From: Sphingobium baderi
GTDB lineage: Bacteria; Pseudomonadota; Alphaproteobacteria; Sphingomonadales; Sphingomonadaceae
Direction of reading: 5' to 3'
Assembly: GCF_001456115.1 (NCBI RefSeq)
Contig: NZ_CP013264.1
Coordinates: 2,436,501-2,500,500 of the forward strand
Length of the DNA: 64,000 nucleotides
Below are positions 40,186 through 47,829 of this stretch, piece after piece. The notes under the pieces were generated by a model that searched no databases, was not told the origin of the DNA, and saw only the letters and a program-made list of their open reading frames with translations. Numbering within the stretch: position 1 is the stretch's first letter; each line of letters begins with the position of its first letter. The translations under genes were made by a program, and so were the position numbers.

Positions 40186-40941
40186 TCATGACGGTTCCTG
40201 ACCGGAAAGAGGGACGAACAGGCGGTCGTGGTCGCCGGACAGTGCTGCGTCGGACTCCGCCGCGACGTCATCGTGCTGCGCGTCGCGGATCGCCAGTGAT
40301 GCACCGGATTCAACGCTTGCCGGACGCGAAAAGAGCGGCGCGTGGGTCCAGGCGAGCGCATCGGCGGGCGCGCTGGCGACAGCGCGAGCAGGCGCTCCGC
40401 CGACCATCGGCGCGAGCATGGCGAGATAGGCGCGCGTCTCTCGCGGCAGCACCCGACCGGTCGCCAGATGCTCATCATAGCGACCGGGACCGGCATTATA
40501 GGCGGCCAGCATCGCAGTCGGATTGGCGTAGCGGTCAAGCAATTCGCGCAGATAGGCGGTGCCCGCAATGATGTTGTCGCGCGGGTCGTAGGGGTTGCGG
40601 CCAAGGCGATAGCGCGTGCGAAGTTCGGCCCAGGTGCCCGGCATGATCTGCATCAGGCCCATGGCGCCGGCGTGCGAAATCGCGTTCACGTCGCCCGCGC
40701 TCTCGACGCGCATGACGGCCCATATCCAGCGTTCCGGGATAGCGAAGCGGCGCGATGCCTCGGCGACGTGGGCGGCAATCGGCGACACGGTCGATGCCGA
40801 CTCTGCTACTTCGGGTTCATCACGCGCACTGGCCATCGCCGGCGCGCTCGCAAGACAGGCGAGCAACGCCAGCGACACCGCCCGGCGGTGCGATTTCCAG
40901 CAGCGCGGGCGCACCGGATCAGCTCCGTTCTTCGCGGACAC
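40186..40941 (-). CDS. Lytic transglycosylase (SLT family)
   Basis: A 251-residue exported enzyme. The signal peptide spans about 20-39 (VSLALLACLASAPAMASA). The SLT domain covers about 58-175 with catalytic Glu near residue 80 (MRVESAGD), then GAMGLMQIMPGTW and AMLAAYNAGPGRY. It opens peptidoglycan for T4SS assembly (VirB1-like). The start overlaps the end of the DUF736 gene. Confidence 0.92.
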   Translation of the reverse strand: MSAKNGADPVRPRCWKSHRRAVSLALLACLASAPAMASARDEPEVAESASTVSPIAAHVAEASRRFAIPERWIWAVMRVESAGDVNAISHAGAMGLMQIMPGTWAELRTRYRLGRNPYDPRDNIIAGTAYLRELLDRYANPTAMLAAYNAGPGRYDEHLATGRVLPRETRAYLAMLAPMVGGAPARAVASAPADALAWTHAPLFSRPASVESGASLAIRDAQHDDVAAESDAALSGDHDRLFVPLSGQEPS

Positions 40942-41254
40942 GCGGGCGGCTTATCGACAGACGGAAGGTCGTGCCTTCGTCGTCGGCGCGGAACAAATGG
41001 ACGCGCAGATTTTGGCCCGCGAACAGCGGACTCTCGATCTCCAGCGAGACATAGTCGCCCGCGCGTTCGCCGACATCCTTCCACGCGGCGCCGACCCTGG
41101 GGCCGTGTTCATTGTCGAGCAGCACTCGAAAATCAGGCGCTTTCTCGGCTTCGCTCGGCTCGGCGGGAACGAGGGCGACAACCTCGTCGATGCCGAACAA
41201 CCGGATGCGGCCCGTATAGCCATCATCGGTGGGTTTGAAGATATTGGGTTGCAT
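40919..41254 (-). CDS. DUF736 family protein
   Basis: A 111-residue protein with AAAGGAG before the ATG. The DUF736 pattern is clear: IGRI-like DGYTGRIRLFGIDEVV, PDFRVLLDNEHGPRVGAAWK, YVSLEIESPLF, and a C-terminal TFRLSISRPR. Abundant in conjugative elements of alphaproteobacteria, usually between the transglycosylase and TraF. Function not known. Single-strand or DNA-associated roles are only guesses. Confidence 0.9.
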   Translation of the reverse strand: MQPNIFKPTDDGYTGRIRLFGIDEVVALVPAEPSEAEKAPDFRVLLDNEHGPRVGAAWKDVGERAGDYVSLEIESPLFAGQNLRVHLFRADDEGTTFRLSISRPRVREERS

Positions 41255-41306
41255 TGCCAGTCTCCTTTGCTTGGCGGGGTGAAGGCGGAATGTCGGTGAT
41301 GTGCGC

Positions 41307-41804
41307 TCACATCGGCGTCGCGCGCCCGGTCACAGTTGTTGCGGGAAGCGGCCCAAAATAGCGGCCGTCGAGGCTGTCCTCGCGGTCGGCGTTGAGGAAG
41401 AAAAGCTGGTCCGCGGCAAGCGTTCGGCAGCCCGACCAGACCGGCAGGATGCGGCCAAGCCGGTCGGTGTTCCGGGCCAGTGCGACCGCATCGCCGTCGA
41501 TGCTGATCATGTCGCCGGTCCGGCAAACCGTCTGCCCGGGAAGCGCCGCGACGCGCTTGAGGAGCGGCAGGCCCAGTGGCAGATAACCGCCTTTGTCGAG
41601 GAACCGGGCCATGTCCGGCGGCGGCATGACGACGGCAAGGTCGCCGCGCGATACAGGGTAGCCAATACGCACCTGGTAGAAGCCGATCGGCACGCTCGGA
41701 CTGGCGTTCCAGATCAGTCGTGGCGGCGGATCGATCCACATCGAGATGGCGATGAAGCTGACCGCGACGGCGGCCGCCGAGAGCGTTTTCCAGGGATAGG
41801 TCAT
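41307..41804 (-). CDS. traF: TraF, S26-family conjugal signal peptidase
   Basis: A 165-residue membrane-anchored serine peptidase. ATG 41804 overlaps the DUF2840 stop (ATGA). The N-terminal anchor is at about 8-23. The catalytic Ser is probably near residue 37 (SPSVPIGFY) and Lys near 83 (LLKRVAALPGQ). The C-terminal DSLDGRYFGPLP is the usual last box. In RP4, TraF matures and cyclises the TrbC pilin. The same role is expected here. Confidence 0.93.
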   Translation of the reverse strand: MTYPWKTLSAAAVAVSFIAISMWIDPPPRLIWNASPSVPIGFYQVRIGYPVSRGDLAVVMPPPDMARFLDKGGYLPLGLPLLKRVAALPGQTVCRTGDMISIDGDAVALARNTDRLGRILPVWSGCRTLAADQLFFLNADREDSLDGRYFGPLPATTVTGRATPM

Positions 41805-42277
41805 TGCAGGGAGCCTTTGCGGGCGATCCAGGCGCGGTGGCGCTTCAGCGTGTAGGGACGCGGCGTTTCGCGGGCGGCGAGACGATTGTGGACGTGGCGC
41901 CAATGGTCCGGCGCTACGTCAGCAGGGTCGATGCCGAGCGCGTCCACCGCGTCGATCGCTTCGAACACACGCTGCACCTTTGGCCAGCCGGAAACCCGCA
42001 GCAGACTGTCACCGCCGGGGATGACACCGGGGACGGTCTGATGGGGTTCGCCGGGAGACACGGCGCGCAGGATGTCGATGCGGGAGACGACCGTTCCGAA
42101 GTCGTTGGACGCCCAGCGCACAAATGCGAATATGCTGTCAGGCGCGAAGCCGAGCCGGCGACGGCGACGGTCGAGAATCTGGTCCTCGATCGGTCGCCCG
42201 AAGCGTATCCAGCGCTCGATTTTCTTTTCGATCCACAGCAGATCGACGCGCGTTCGATCATCGGGAAACGCGATCAT
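41801..42277 (-). CDS. DUF2840 family protein
   Basis: A 158-residue soluble protein matching DUF2840: VDLLWIEKKIERWIRFGRPI, FVRWASNDFGTVVSRIDILR, and PGGDSLLRVSGWPKVQRV. It is regularly found between traF and the partition genes of such elements. No catalytic motif is visible. It overlaps its neighbours by ATGA junctions on both sides, so it belongs to the parA-RHH-DUF2840-traF transcript. Confidence 0.88.
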   Translation of the reverse strand: MIAFPDDRTRVDLLWIEKKIERWIRFGRPIEDQILDRRRRRLGFAPDSIFAFVRWASNDFGTVVSRIDILRAVSPGEPHQTVPGVIPGGDSLLRVSGWPKVQRVFEAIDAVDALGIDPADVAPDHWRHVHNRLAARETPRPYTLKRHRAWIARKGSLQ

Positions 42278-42534
42278 GGCGCGCTCTCCTGCTCATCGTC
42301 CGGGAAGGCTTCGGCCAGCATGGCGCGCAACAGATCGGCCAGCGTCAGGCCGCGCTGGAGCGCCGCAAACTTGATCCGTTTCCGCAATTCGGGGGTCACG
42401 TCGATGGTGAGACGCGCCGTATTCGCGCTGCGCGGCGGCTGTTCGATTCGTTCGCCGCCGCCAGCCGATACCCAGGCTTCGGCACCGCGCGGTCGGGCAG
42501 CGAAGCGTCGGGGAATTTTGCTCTGACCGCTCAT
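42274..42534 (-). CDS. Ribbon-helix-helix partner of ParA
   Basis: An 86-residue protein. A basic disordered N-terminus (1-40) is followed by a ribbon-helix-helix (about 41-75; [20 protein letters not shown], then [14 protein letters not shown]). The layout is like ParG/CopG centromere-binding proteins, which pair with ParA ATPases. The start overlaps the parA stop. A likely binding site is the repeat region upstream of parA. Confidence 0.87.
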   Translation of the reverse strand: MSGQSKIPRRFAARPRGAEAWVSAGGGERIEQPPRSANTARLTIDVTPELRKRIKFAALQRGLTLADLLRAMLAEAFPDDEQESAP

Positions 42535-43169
42535 GACTGCATGGTCCCGACCTGCTGGGCGAGCGCGGCAATCTCGCGCGCGGCGATGCTGTCCGGGTCC
42601 ATTTCGGAGGCGAGGCGACCGGTCCGCAGCGCATCGGCGAAGATCACCCGCTGGCCGACATAAGCGGGCAGCAATGGCGGATCATGGGCTTCGAGACTGT
42701 CGGCGGTGGCGCGGCCGATCAGGGTACGGGCGGGATAGCGATTGAGGATGAAACGCGCGGCGATGGCGGGTTTGAAGATGCGCGCCTGATCGAGCAGCGC
42801 CAGCATCTCGGCCGACGCCCAGCCATCGAGCGGCGATGGCTGCACCGGCATCAGGACGAGATCGGCGGCAAGCAAAGCCGAGCGTAGCAACCCGGCGACG
42901 CGCGGCGGCCCGTCGATCACCACATGGTCGACGCTGCGGGCCAGCTCCGGCGTCTCGTGATGCAGCGTGTCGCGTGCGAGACCGACGACGCTGAATAGCC
43001 GTGGCAGACCTTGCGATGCGCGCTCTTGCGCCCAGTCCAGCGCAGAGCCTTGCGGATCGGCGTCGATCAGCAGCACGCGCTTGCCGGTGATCGCCCATTG
43101 GCCAGCCAGATGCAGCGCGAGTGTCGTCTTGCCGACGCCACCCTTCTGATTGAGGAACGCGACGATCAT
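42531..43169 (-). CDS. parA: ParA family partition ATPase
   Basis: A 212-residue P-loop ATPase (short ParA/Soj type without N-terminal HTH). The deviant Walker A is [15 protein letters not shown] (about 9-23), with [11 protein letters not shown] (about 39-49) and [14 protein letters not shown] (about 83-96). It partitions or stabilises the excised element. Upstream lies a region with inverted repeats and the iteron-like array, downstream the RHH partner. Confidence 0.93.
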   Translation of the reverse strand: MIVAFLNQKGGVGKTTLALHLAGQWAITGKRVLLIDADPQGSALDWAQERASQGLPRLFSVVGLARDTLHHETPELARSVDHVVIDGPPRVAGLLRSALLAADLVLMPVQPSPLDGWASAEMLALLDQARIFKPAIAARFILNRYPARTLIGRATADSLEAHDPPLLPAYVGQRVIFADALRTGRLASEMDPDSIAAREIAALAQQVGTMQS

Positions 43170-43280
43170 CGCGTTTCGTCCACAGGCGCGCAGCCCGTTA
43201 GCATGAATCCGAAGGATTCAGAGTTAGCAATGTTAAGGGGTAGAATCGTGCAATGATTCCATAATGTTATATATGGTTTC
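43170..43280 (-). promoter_or_regulatory. parA upstream region with inverted repeats
   Basis: AT-rich DNA with two inverted repeats: GAATCC-GAA-GGATTC (43205-43219) and GAATC-N7-GATTC (43243-43259). They share the GAATC half-site, so they may be operators for ParA or its ribbon-helix-helix partner. The AT-rich block next to the iteron-like repeats (about 43220-43278) could also be a DNA-unwinding element. Confidence 0.5.
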
Positions 43281-43343
43281 GGTTCCTGATAGTCCGAGGA
43301 TCGGGTTCCCGATCGTCCGATAGTCGCGGTTCCTGATAGTCCG
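43281..43343. repeat. Three iteron-like 16-bp direct repeats between repA and parA
   Basis: GGTTCCTGATAGTCCG occurs at 43281-43296 and 43328-43343, with the variant GGTTCCCGATCGTCCG at 43304-43319. Spacing is 23 and 24 bp, about two helical turns, and all point the same way. The array ends 4 nt from the repA stop codon. Direct repeats next to a RepA gene and an AT-rich block are the classic look of a replication origin. Confidence 0.7.
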
Positions 43344-43347
43344 TGTC

Positions 43348-44220
43348 TCATGGCAACTTATCCACAGGCGGATAGCCCAATCGCTTCATGGCAGCGTCGA
43401 GCGGATCGATGGGGAGCGGAACGAAGTTCAGCCGCTGGCGACCGAGTTCGAAGTTGAGCGTCAGCTGGTATCCGGGGAGCGGTTGGCGGCGGACGATATC
43501 GCGCAGTTCGAAACTGAAGCGCTTGAGCGGCGAGAGGACGCCCGACTTCAGATGGAGATGAGCGACATCGAAACTCCACCCATGCTCCTGGCGCCCGCCA
43601 TGTTTGCGGCAGATACGATAGAGCCAGCGCTCCAGTCCGCCGGTCAGGCTGAAATAGGCCCGGTCGATAGTGAGAACGAGCGCTTGATCCAGCACCCCGG
43701 CGTAGAACCAGTCGGGCACGATCATCTCGATGCCGAGCGCGCGGCCCTTCCCGTCGAGACGCTCACGCCATTCGTTGATCCAGGAGAAGCGATGGCGGCG
43801 GCGCTGGACGGGCTGACGGATGCTGGTCGCGATCGTGGTCGACTGGAGCCGGTCGAGACCGGCGCGAAGTCGCTCATAGCTGGCTTTGCCGGTGCCGCGC
43901 CGCGTGAACGTCAGAATGTCATAGGGCGTCGCGGCGATAAGGCGCGAGGTCGGGAGGCCCGCATCATGCGCCTCGACAATCTGGCTTGCCGCCCAGATCA
44001 GGATATCGGCGTCCCAGATGGTCGCCATCCCATGCTCGGGCGTGGCTTCGACATTGATCGAAACCTCGCCCATGCGGAAGAGGATCGGTGCAACGCGTTT
44101 GCTCTTGGCAAGCGAGAAGAAGGGCCAGCTCATCAGATCCTGGGCGTCGCGCGGGGCAATGTCCCCTGCGATCGGGCGGAACAGGTCGAGCTGCCGGGAT
44201 GGGAGCCGTGGGGCGGGCAT
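43348..44220 (-). CDS. repA: Replication initiator RepA
   Basis: A 290-residue protein of the RepA-type initiator family found in Tn4371-like elements and alphaproteobacterial plasmids. Characteristic stretches are DLMSWPFFSLAKSKRVAPIL, ATPYDILTFTRRGTGKASYE, LQSTTIATSIRQP and SPLKRFSFELRDIVRRQPLP, suggesting tandem winged helices. It probably supports replication of the excised circle. Iteron-like repeats lie immediately downstream. Confidence 0.9.
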   Translation of the reverse strand: MPAPRLPSRQLDLFRPIAGDIAPRDAQDLMSWPFFSLAKSKRVAPILFRMGEVSINVEATPEHGMATIWDADILIWAASQIVEAHDAGLPTSRLIAATPYDILTFTRRGTGKASYERLRAGLDRLQSTTIATSIRQPVQRRRHRFSWINEWRERLDGKGRALGIEMIVPDWFYAGVLDQALVLTIDRAYFSLTGGLERWLYRICRKHGGRQEHGWSFDVAHLHLKSGVLSPLKRFSFELRDIVRRQPLPGYQLTLNFELGRQRLNFVPLPIDPLDAAMKRLGYPPVDKLP

Positions 44221-44222
44221 GA

Positions 44223-44486
44223 TTACCGTCCGCGATTCGTTGCCGCCGATCGTCTCGTCGTGGCGATGCCCGGTCCCGGATCGGATGTGGAGCGCCGCAT
44301 CCCGGCCGCAGCCCAGTCGTCGATGTCGGCGACAGTATAGACAATGCGACCGCCGAGCTTGTGGTAGATGGGGCCGGTGCCGAAGCAGCGATGCTTTTCC
44401 AGCGTGCGCGGTGAGAGGCCGAGGCGCTTTGCGGCATCGGGCGTTCTCAGAAAGCGGGGCGCGCTGTCGGGGCTATTGGGCTGCAT
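44223..44486 (-). CDS. AlpA-like helix-turn-helix regulator
   Basis: An 87-residue protein. ATG 44486 follows CGGAGAC. The MerR/AlpA-type winged HTH is at about 10-55 (RFLRTPDAAKRLGLSPRTLE, YHKLGGRIVYTVADIDDWAA). A basic Ser/Arg tail follows. Such proteins activate excision or rep genes. The gene ends 2 nt before repA, so it is in the same transcript. Confidence 0.88.
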   Translation of the reverse strand: MQPNSPDSAPRFLRTPDAAKRLGLSPRTLEKHRCFGTGPIYHKLGGRIVYTVADIDDWAAAGMRRSTSDPGPGIATTRRSAATNRGR

Positions 44487-44617
44487 TGTCGGTCTCCGTC
44501 GAAGCGCAGGCCGCACGGGGCGAGCGCGTAGTTGCGAAGACAAGGCTGGCGTATGCCGCTCGGACCGGGAGAGTGGCTAAAACCGGCAGCCGATAAATGT
44601 CGCACCGGGGCGCCGGG

Positions 44618-45244
44618 CTATCGACCGCGCAGCAGGTCGAGATAGCCCGTTTCGGTGAGGTGCATTGCTTCGTCCCGTAGCCGCTGCACCTGGCGGCGTT
44701 CGTTTGCCGATCGCCATTCGGAGCCATGAAGACCAAGACCAGGATAGACCGTCTCATCGGCCAGCTCGCGGGTGCTGAGGCCGGCGGCGAGCAATTCGAG
44801 CAGGCGCAGCAGCATGGTCAGGCGATGGCGCTGGAAATCGGTTGGCAGAAACGCGCGCGGTTGTCGGCCCGCCGGCGCGCCCTGCAAGCGGCGCGCAACA
44901 CGGTCGGCGACGGCGCGGCGCAGCGGATAGTCGGCATCGGGCGCGACGAGGATGACGAGACCAGAGTAGTGCCGCGGTTCGACCAGCCACAGCCGTATGC
45001 GCCCACCGGGATCGTCGATCACAAGATGGCGACCGTTCGCACCTTCATGGTCGGCAAGGACAGGGCCAAAACCGGCGACGTCGAACCGGGCCACCGACGG
45101 ATAGCCACTCGGGGCCGGATGAAGCGAGACTGTGCCGGGCGCGATCTCGGGCCGCCAGAGCGCCGGCGACCGGGCAGCGGGGACATAGGGGTCAAAAGGG
45201 AAACACCAACCCCCATCGCCGGGCGAACGCCGTGCAATCGGCAT
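44618..45244 (-). CDS. DUF2285 part of a DUF6499-DUF2285 gene split by a frameshift
   Basis: This frame encodes the C-terminal portion. From FPFDPYVPAARSPALWRPEI it runs through a beta-rich middle (GGRIRLWLVEPRHYSGLVIL) to the helical DUF2285 DNA-binding-like end (FQRHRLTMLLRLLELLAAGL, AMHLTETGYLDLL). In homologues it is continuous with the DUF6499 domain, which here lies in another frame (45192-45401). The junction is at a TTTT run at 45194-45197. The frame upstream of about 45196 is not family-like, so the listed start is only nominal. Confidence 0.75.
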   Translation of the reverse strand: MPIARRSPGDGGWCFPFDPYVPAARSPALWRPEIAPGTVSLHPAPSGYPSVARFDVAGFGPVLADHEGANGRHLVIDDPGGRIRLWLVEPRHYSGLVILVAPDADYPLRRAVADRVARRLQGAPAGRQPRAFLPTDFQRHRLTMLLRLLELLAAGLSTRELADETVYPGLGLHGSEWRSANERRQVQRLRDEAMHLTETGYLDLLRGR

Positions 45245-45401
45245 CCCCCGGCGCGCCTGGCGTCCGGGCACAGGCCATGTCGTCATATTCACGCCGGTAG
45301 TCCGCGTTATACCGCAGGAACTCCTGCGCGAAATCGGCATAGTCGAGATCGGCGGTTTGCTCGGCGATCGCTTGCGACCGCCAATCGCTGGCAGTTGGCA
45401 T
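45192..45401 (-). CDS. DUF6499 N-terminal part of the split DUF6499-DUF2285 gene
   Basis: A 69-residue frame with the DUF6499 pattern (TADLDYADFAQEFLRYNADY, then CTAFARRWGLVFPF) that normally opens a DUF2285 protein. It stops at TGA just after CCC TTT. Skipping one base reads into FDPYVPAARSPALWRPE of the DUF2285 frame. Either a one-base mutation in the T-run, a sequencing slip, or a +1 programmed shift at TTT-TGA-C. The motif CGGATTTGCG lies about 86 nt upstream of the start. Confidence 0.75.
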   Translation of the reverse strand: MPTASDWRSQAIAEQTADLDYADFAQEFLRYNADYRREYDDMACARTPGAPGDADCTAFARRWGLVFPF

Positions 45402-45486
45402 CGCACCTCTCCCTGTATCCCGCTATGACGGGGTCAGACGTAGGAGCTTGCCTGCGTGACGGCGCATCGGAAGGACTGTGACGCCG

Positions 45487-45499
45487 CGCAAATCCGCCG
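45487..45499 (-). promoter_or_regulatory. CGGATTTGCG motif upstream of the DUF6499/DUF2285 gene
   Basis: CGGCGGATTTGCG on the coding strand, identical over 13 bp to the site upstream of the XRE gene (46303-46315). The same 10-bp core lies upstream of the SRAP gene. Located in a 157-bp gap with no gene. Confidence 0.5.
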
Positions 45500-45558
45500 T
45501 TTGACGGGGGAGCCTCGCGCCCTTGCAACCGCTGATTTTCCCCGTGGCAGCGCCAGGA

Positions 45559-45951
45559 TCATTGAAGGCGCGGTTCGAGCAGGTGCCGATAGCCCGCCTC
45601 GGTCATCCACCTGGCGCGGGCGAGATGAGATTCATAGACGACCCTGGCGCGATCGGGCTCGGTCCGGGCATCGAGGCCGAAGATTACAGCGACGATCTCG
45701 TGCCAATCGGCGCCTTCGGCATCGGCTTCCAGCAAGCGCAGATAGGTAACGAAATGGCGTTCGTCATAGCTGTTCACACGCAAGGTCTGGGGCGGACGGT
45801 CATCGAAAGGCGGGATGGTCACTGGACCGGACCACTGCGGGTAAAGCGCTGCGACTTCGCCCGAAGACGTGGCACGATTACACCATGAATGGAATAAGCC
45901 CGGCGGGTCATTGCCGGCTCCCGGTCCAGCGTGGATTGCCGAAAATGCCAT
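45559..45951 (-). CDS. Second, shorter DUF2285-like protein
   Basis: Up to 130 residues. The C-terminal part is family-like: RVNSYDERHFVTYLRLLEAD, DWHEIVAVIFGLDARTEPDR, and SHLARARWMTEAGYRHLL. The N-terminal 35 residues are not convincing and the start is uncertain. Such helix-rich proteins act as accessory transcription factors in related elements. It precedes the split DUF6499/DUF2285 gene on the same strand and follows the XRE gene, so the three may form a regulatory set. Confidence 0.8.
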   Translation of the reverse strand: MAFSAIHAGPGAGNDPPGLFHSWCNRATSSGEVAALYPQWSGPVTIPPFDDRPPQTLRVNSYDERHFVTYLRLLEADAEGADWHEIVAVIFGLDARTEPDRARVVYESHLARARWMTEAGYRHLLEPRLQ

Positions 45952-46010
45952 CAGAAGCCGAGTCGCATCCAGCGAGATTCCGGGAACACTGGCGGGTTGA
46001 TGCGAAGGTT

Positions 46011-46223
46011 TCAGCTTCTCCGGCGAAAGAATTCGATCGGATCAGCGTCGAGGACGATGGCGATACGCTCGAGCATGTCGACGGTCGCGGCATTCTCTTC
46101 GCGTTCGAGCATACCGATATAGTTGCGGTTGATGCCTGCACGGTCCGCCAGTTCCTCCTGCGACAAGCCCTTGGCATGGCGCAAATGACGCAAGTTGGTG
46201 GCGACGATTCCCCGCAAGTTCAT
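46011..46223 (-). CDS. XRE family transcriptional regulator
   Basis: A 70-residue helix-turn-helix protein. ATG 46223 gives MNLRGIVATNLRHLRHAKGL, then SQEELADRAGINRNYIGMLE and MLERIAIVLDADPIEFF, a compact Cro/C1 fold with nothing else. A longer in-frame start (46307) would cover the repeat cluster upstream, so the shorter form is preferred. Probably a master regulator of the element, with the tandem repeats upstream as its operator. Confidence 0.88.
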   Translation of the reverse strand: MNLRGIVATNLRHLRHAKGLSQEELADRAGINRNYIGMLEREENAATVDMLERIAIVLDADPIEFFRRRS

Positions 46224-46279
46224 GCGGGGGGAAGTCGCCGCTCTACCTAACCCAAGACCACCCAATATACTAGGGAATC

Positions 46280-46319
46280 GTATCGGCGTATCGGCGTATC
46301 GACGCAAATCCGCCGATAC
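46280..46319 (-). promoter_or_regulatory. Tandem octamer operator-like repeats upstream of the XRE gene
   Basis: Three head-to-tail copies of GTATCGGC/GTATCGAC (46280-46303) are followed by CGCAAATCCGCCG and an inverted copy GCCGATAC (46312-46319). An AT-rich -10-like TAGTAT lies just downstream on the coding strand. Looks like an autoregulatory operator. Confidence 0.55.
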
Positions 46320-46363
46320 GCAGGTGGCGGGGCGAAACCGAGCGAATCGGCTCCGCCCGACGC

Positions 46364-46537
46364 TTACCAGGCGAAGGGGTCAAATTCGTGAATGACGCTT
46401 GCGGGATCGCCGTCCCATTCGCTGGCCGGCATAGCGCTGAAGAGGCCGCCTTCGGTGCGGAATACGACGATGCTGACCATGAGACTGCGCGCGAGGTTCC
46501 AGGCATAGGCTTGAACGGTCTTGAGCGACTTGGACAT
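46364..46537 (-). CDS. Small conserved-looking protein, 57 residues
   Basis: ATG 46537 follows GGAG by 8 nt. The protein reads MSKSLKTVQAYAWNLARSLM, then VSIVVFRTEGGLFSAMPASE, and ends VIHEFDPFAW. The composition is protein-like. I recall similar short ORFs near ssb in sphingomonad elements but cannot name the family. No membrane segment or metal site. Function unknown. Confidence 0.65.
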   Translation of the reverse strand: MSKSLKTVQAYAWNLARSLMVSIVVFRTEGGLFSAMPASEWDGDPASVIHEFDPFAW

Positions 46538-46987
46538 TGTGGGCTCCTGTCATTCGTCGCGGGGCTCATCCCCGCTCGACAGGCTCCCGAAGCGTCGGGC
46601 GCATGGCCGCAATCACCGCACAGGCGCAGCCTGAAGGCCGCACGCAAAGCGTAGCGGACCCTTTACGGGTTGATGGCGTCAGGCCGTGGGTCTGACCAAG
46701 GACAGAGCCAATGAGAGCGGGGTGAGGCCCGTGGTGAAACGACCTAGAACCGCAGTGTCGCTCAATCACCCGCGAGCTGGCGAAATGGAGCGCAGCCCTG
46801 TCGGTTGAGGACGTTGTGCCAAGGGCGCGATTGTTTGGCGCCATGCCGAAAGATACGACGACGTACGATCGCGCCGATAGTTCGATTTCCCGGCAAAAGC
46901 ATTGCGTTGCGCGATCAGCGCCTGCGAAAGCACTGAACTGCGAGCGCGAGAAAAGGGCCGCCGCGCCATGCACGGCGGCCCGACCGT
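46538..46987. other. 450-bp region without a convincing gene
   Basis: Open frames exist on both strands, but their composition (Arg/Ser/Cys/His-rich) is not protein-like and none has a ribosome site. Several short GC-rich inverted repeats occur, for example around GCCAAGGGCGCG/TTTGGCGCC near 46826-46852. A structured RNA or an untranslated trailer is possible. Confidence 0.35.
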
Positions 46988-47308
46988 TCAGCGGGCGGAT
47001 CGACGATCCAGCAGGCCGTAGCGTTCAGCGACGCTCTTGCGTGCCGGCCGGGCGGCTTCCTGCGCTATCGCGTCGATCATAGCGGCGTTGAGTCCGGCGA
47101 TTGCGAACCCGCGTTCGGCGATCGCGTGCAACAAGGCATCGAGGGTCGCCATTTCATTGATCCGCAGACCGAGCCAGAGATCCGGCCCGTCGGTGTCGGC
47201 ATCGAAGAACGCTTGGACGAAATAAGTCCTGAGCGGCGGGTCATAACCGATGATGGCCTGATTGTCGGTGCGTGCGGGCGAGTGGATGGTGATGGTGTAG
47301 CGGCTCAT
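46988..47308 (-). CDS. Hypothetical protein, 106 residues
   Basis: Starts MSRYTITIHSPARTDNQAII with an AGGAGG-like site upstream. It contains YFVQAFFDADTDGPDLWLGL and ends VAERYGLLDRRSAR. No recognised catalytic motif. The position next to ssb suggests a DNA-processing accessory. No membrane segment or signal peptide. Confidence 0.72.
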   Translation of the reverse strand: MSRYTITIHSPARTDNQAIIGYDPPLRTYFVQAFFDADTDGPDLWLGLRINEMATLDALLHAIAERGFAIAGLNAAMIDAIAQEAARPARKSVAERYGLLDRRSAR

Positions 47309-47409
47309 CCTGGCCTCCTGTCGTGCATGAATTTCAGATGACGGCGCGCTGGTGAAGCGGCCGGATAAGGTACGGCCCGGCGGTTTGCACCGCCGGGCCG
47401 CTGCCTCGA

Positions 47410-47829
47410 TCAGAACGGGACGTCGTCGTCGAAGTCGTCGTTGAACGGGTCGTTGCCGCCGTTGTCATTATTCTGGGCGGGCTTGCCTCGGCTGAGGAAA
47501 TCGACCGTCTCGGCGATGATCTCGCAGCCGTAGCGGTCATTGCCCTGCTGGTCGGTCCATTTGGTGTAGTGGATGCGGCCGCGGACAGAGACCCTCATCC
47601 CCTTGGTGCAATATTCCTGCACCGTCTTACCGAGGCCGTTGAAGCAGGTGATGCGGTGCCATTCCGTGTCCTGCTGGCGGCGTCCCTGCTCGTCGCGAAG
47701 AACCTTGCCGTCCTTGTAGCGCGGCCGCGAGGTGGCGAGGCGGACGGTGGTGATGGTGGTGCCGGTCGGGGTGTCGCGGGTTTCCGGGTCCGCGCCGATA
47801 TTGCCGGCGAGAAAGACGATGTTCTGCAT
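47410..47829 (-). CDS. ssb: Single-stranded DNA-binding protein
   Basis: A 139-residue SSB. The OB fold spans about 1-110 (MQNIVFLAGNIGADPETRDT, VRLATSRPRYKDGK, WHRITCFNGLGKTVQEYCTK, VRGRIHYTKWTDQQGNDRYG). A short linker leads to the acidic tip DDFDDDVPF, which recruits repair and replication partners. It protects transferred single strands. ATG 47829 is preceded by ACGGAGAC. Confidence 0.95.
   Translation of the reverse strand: MQNIVFLAGNIGADPETRDTPTGTTITTVRLATSRPRYKDGKVLRDEQGRRQQDTEWHRITCFNGLGKTVQEYCTKGMRVSVRGRIHYTKWTDQQGNDRYGCEIIAETVDFLSRGKPAQNNDNGGNDPFNDDFDDDVPF

Noticed and set aside
39090..40571. 493-codon plus-strand ORF across the relaxase and transglycosylase
   Set aside because: It spans two real minus-strand genes and the gap between them, with no family-like segment.
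43281..43343. Direct repeats considered as a CRISPR array
   Set aside because: Only three 16-bp units with 7-8 bp between them and no cas genes. Iteron spacing fits better.
46566..46973. 135-codon minus-strand ORF between the 57- and 106-residue genes
   Set aside because: Cys/Arg/Ser/His-rich composition, no ribosome site and no domain. More likely untranslated sequence.
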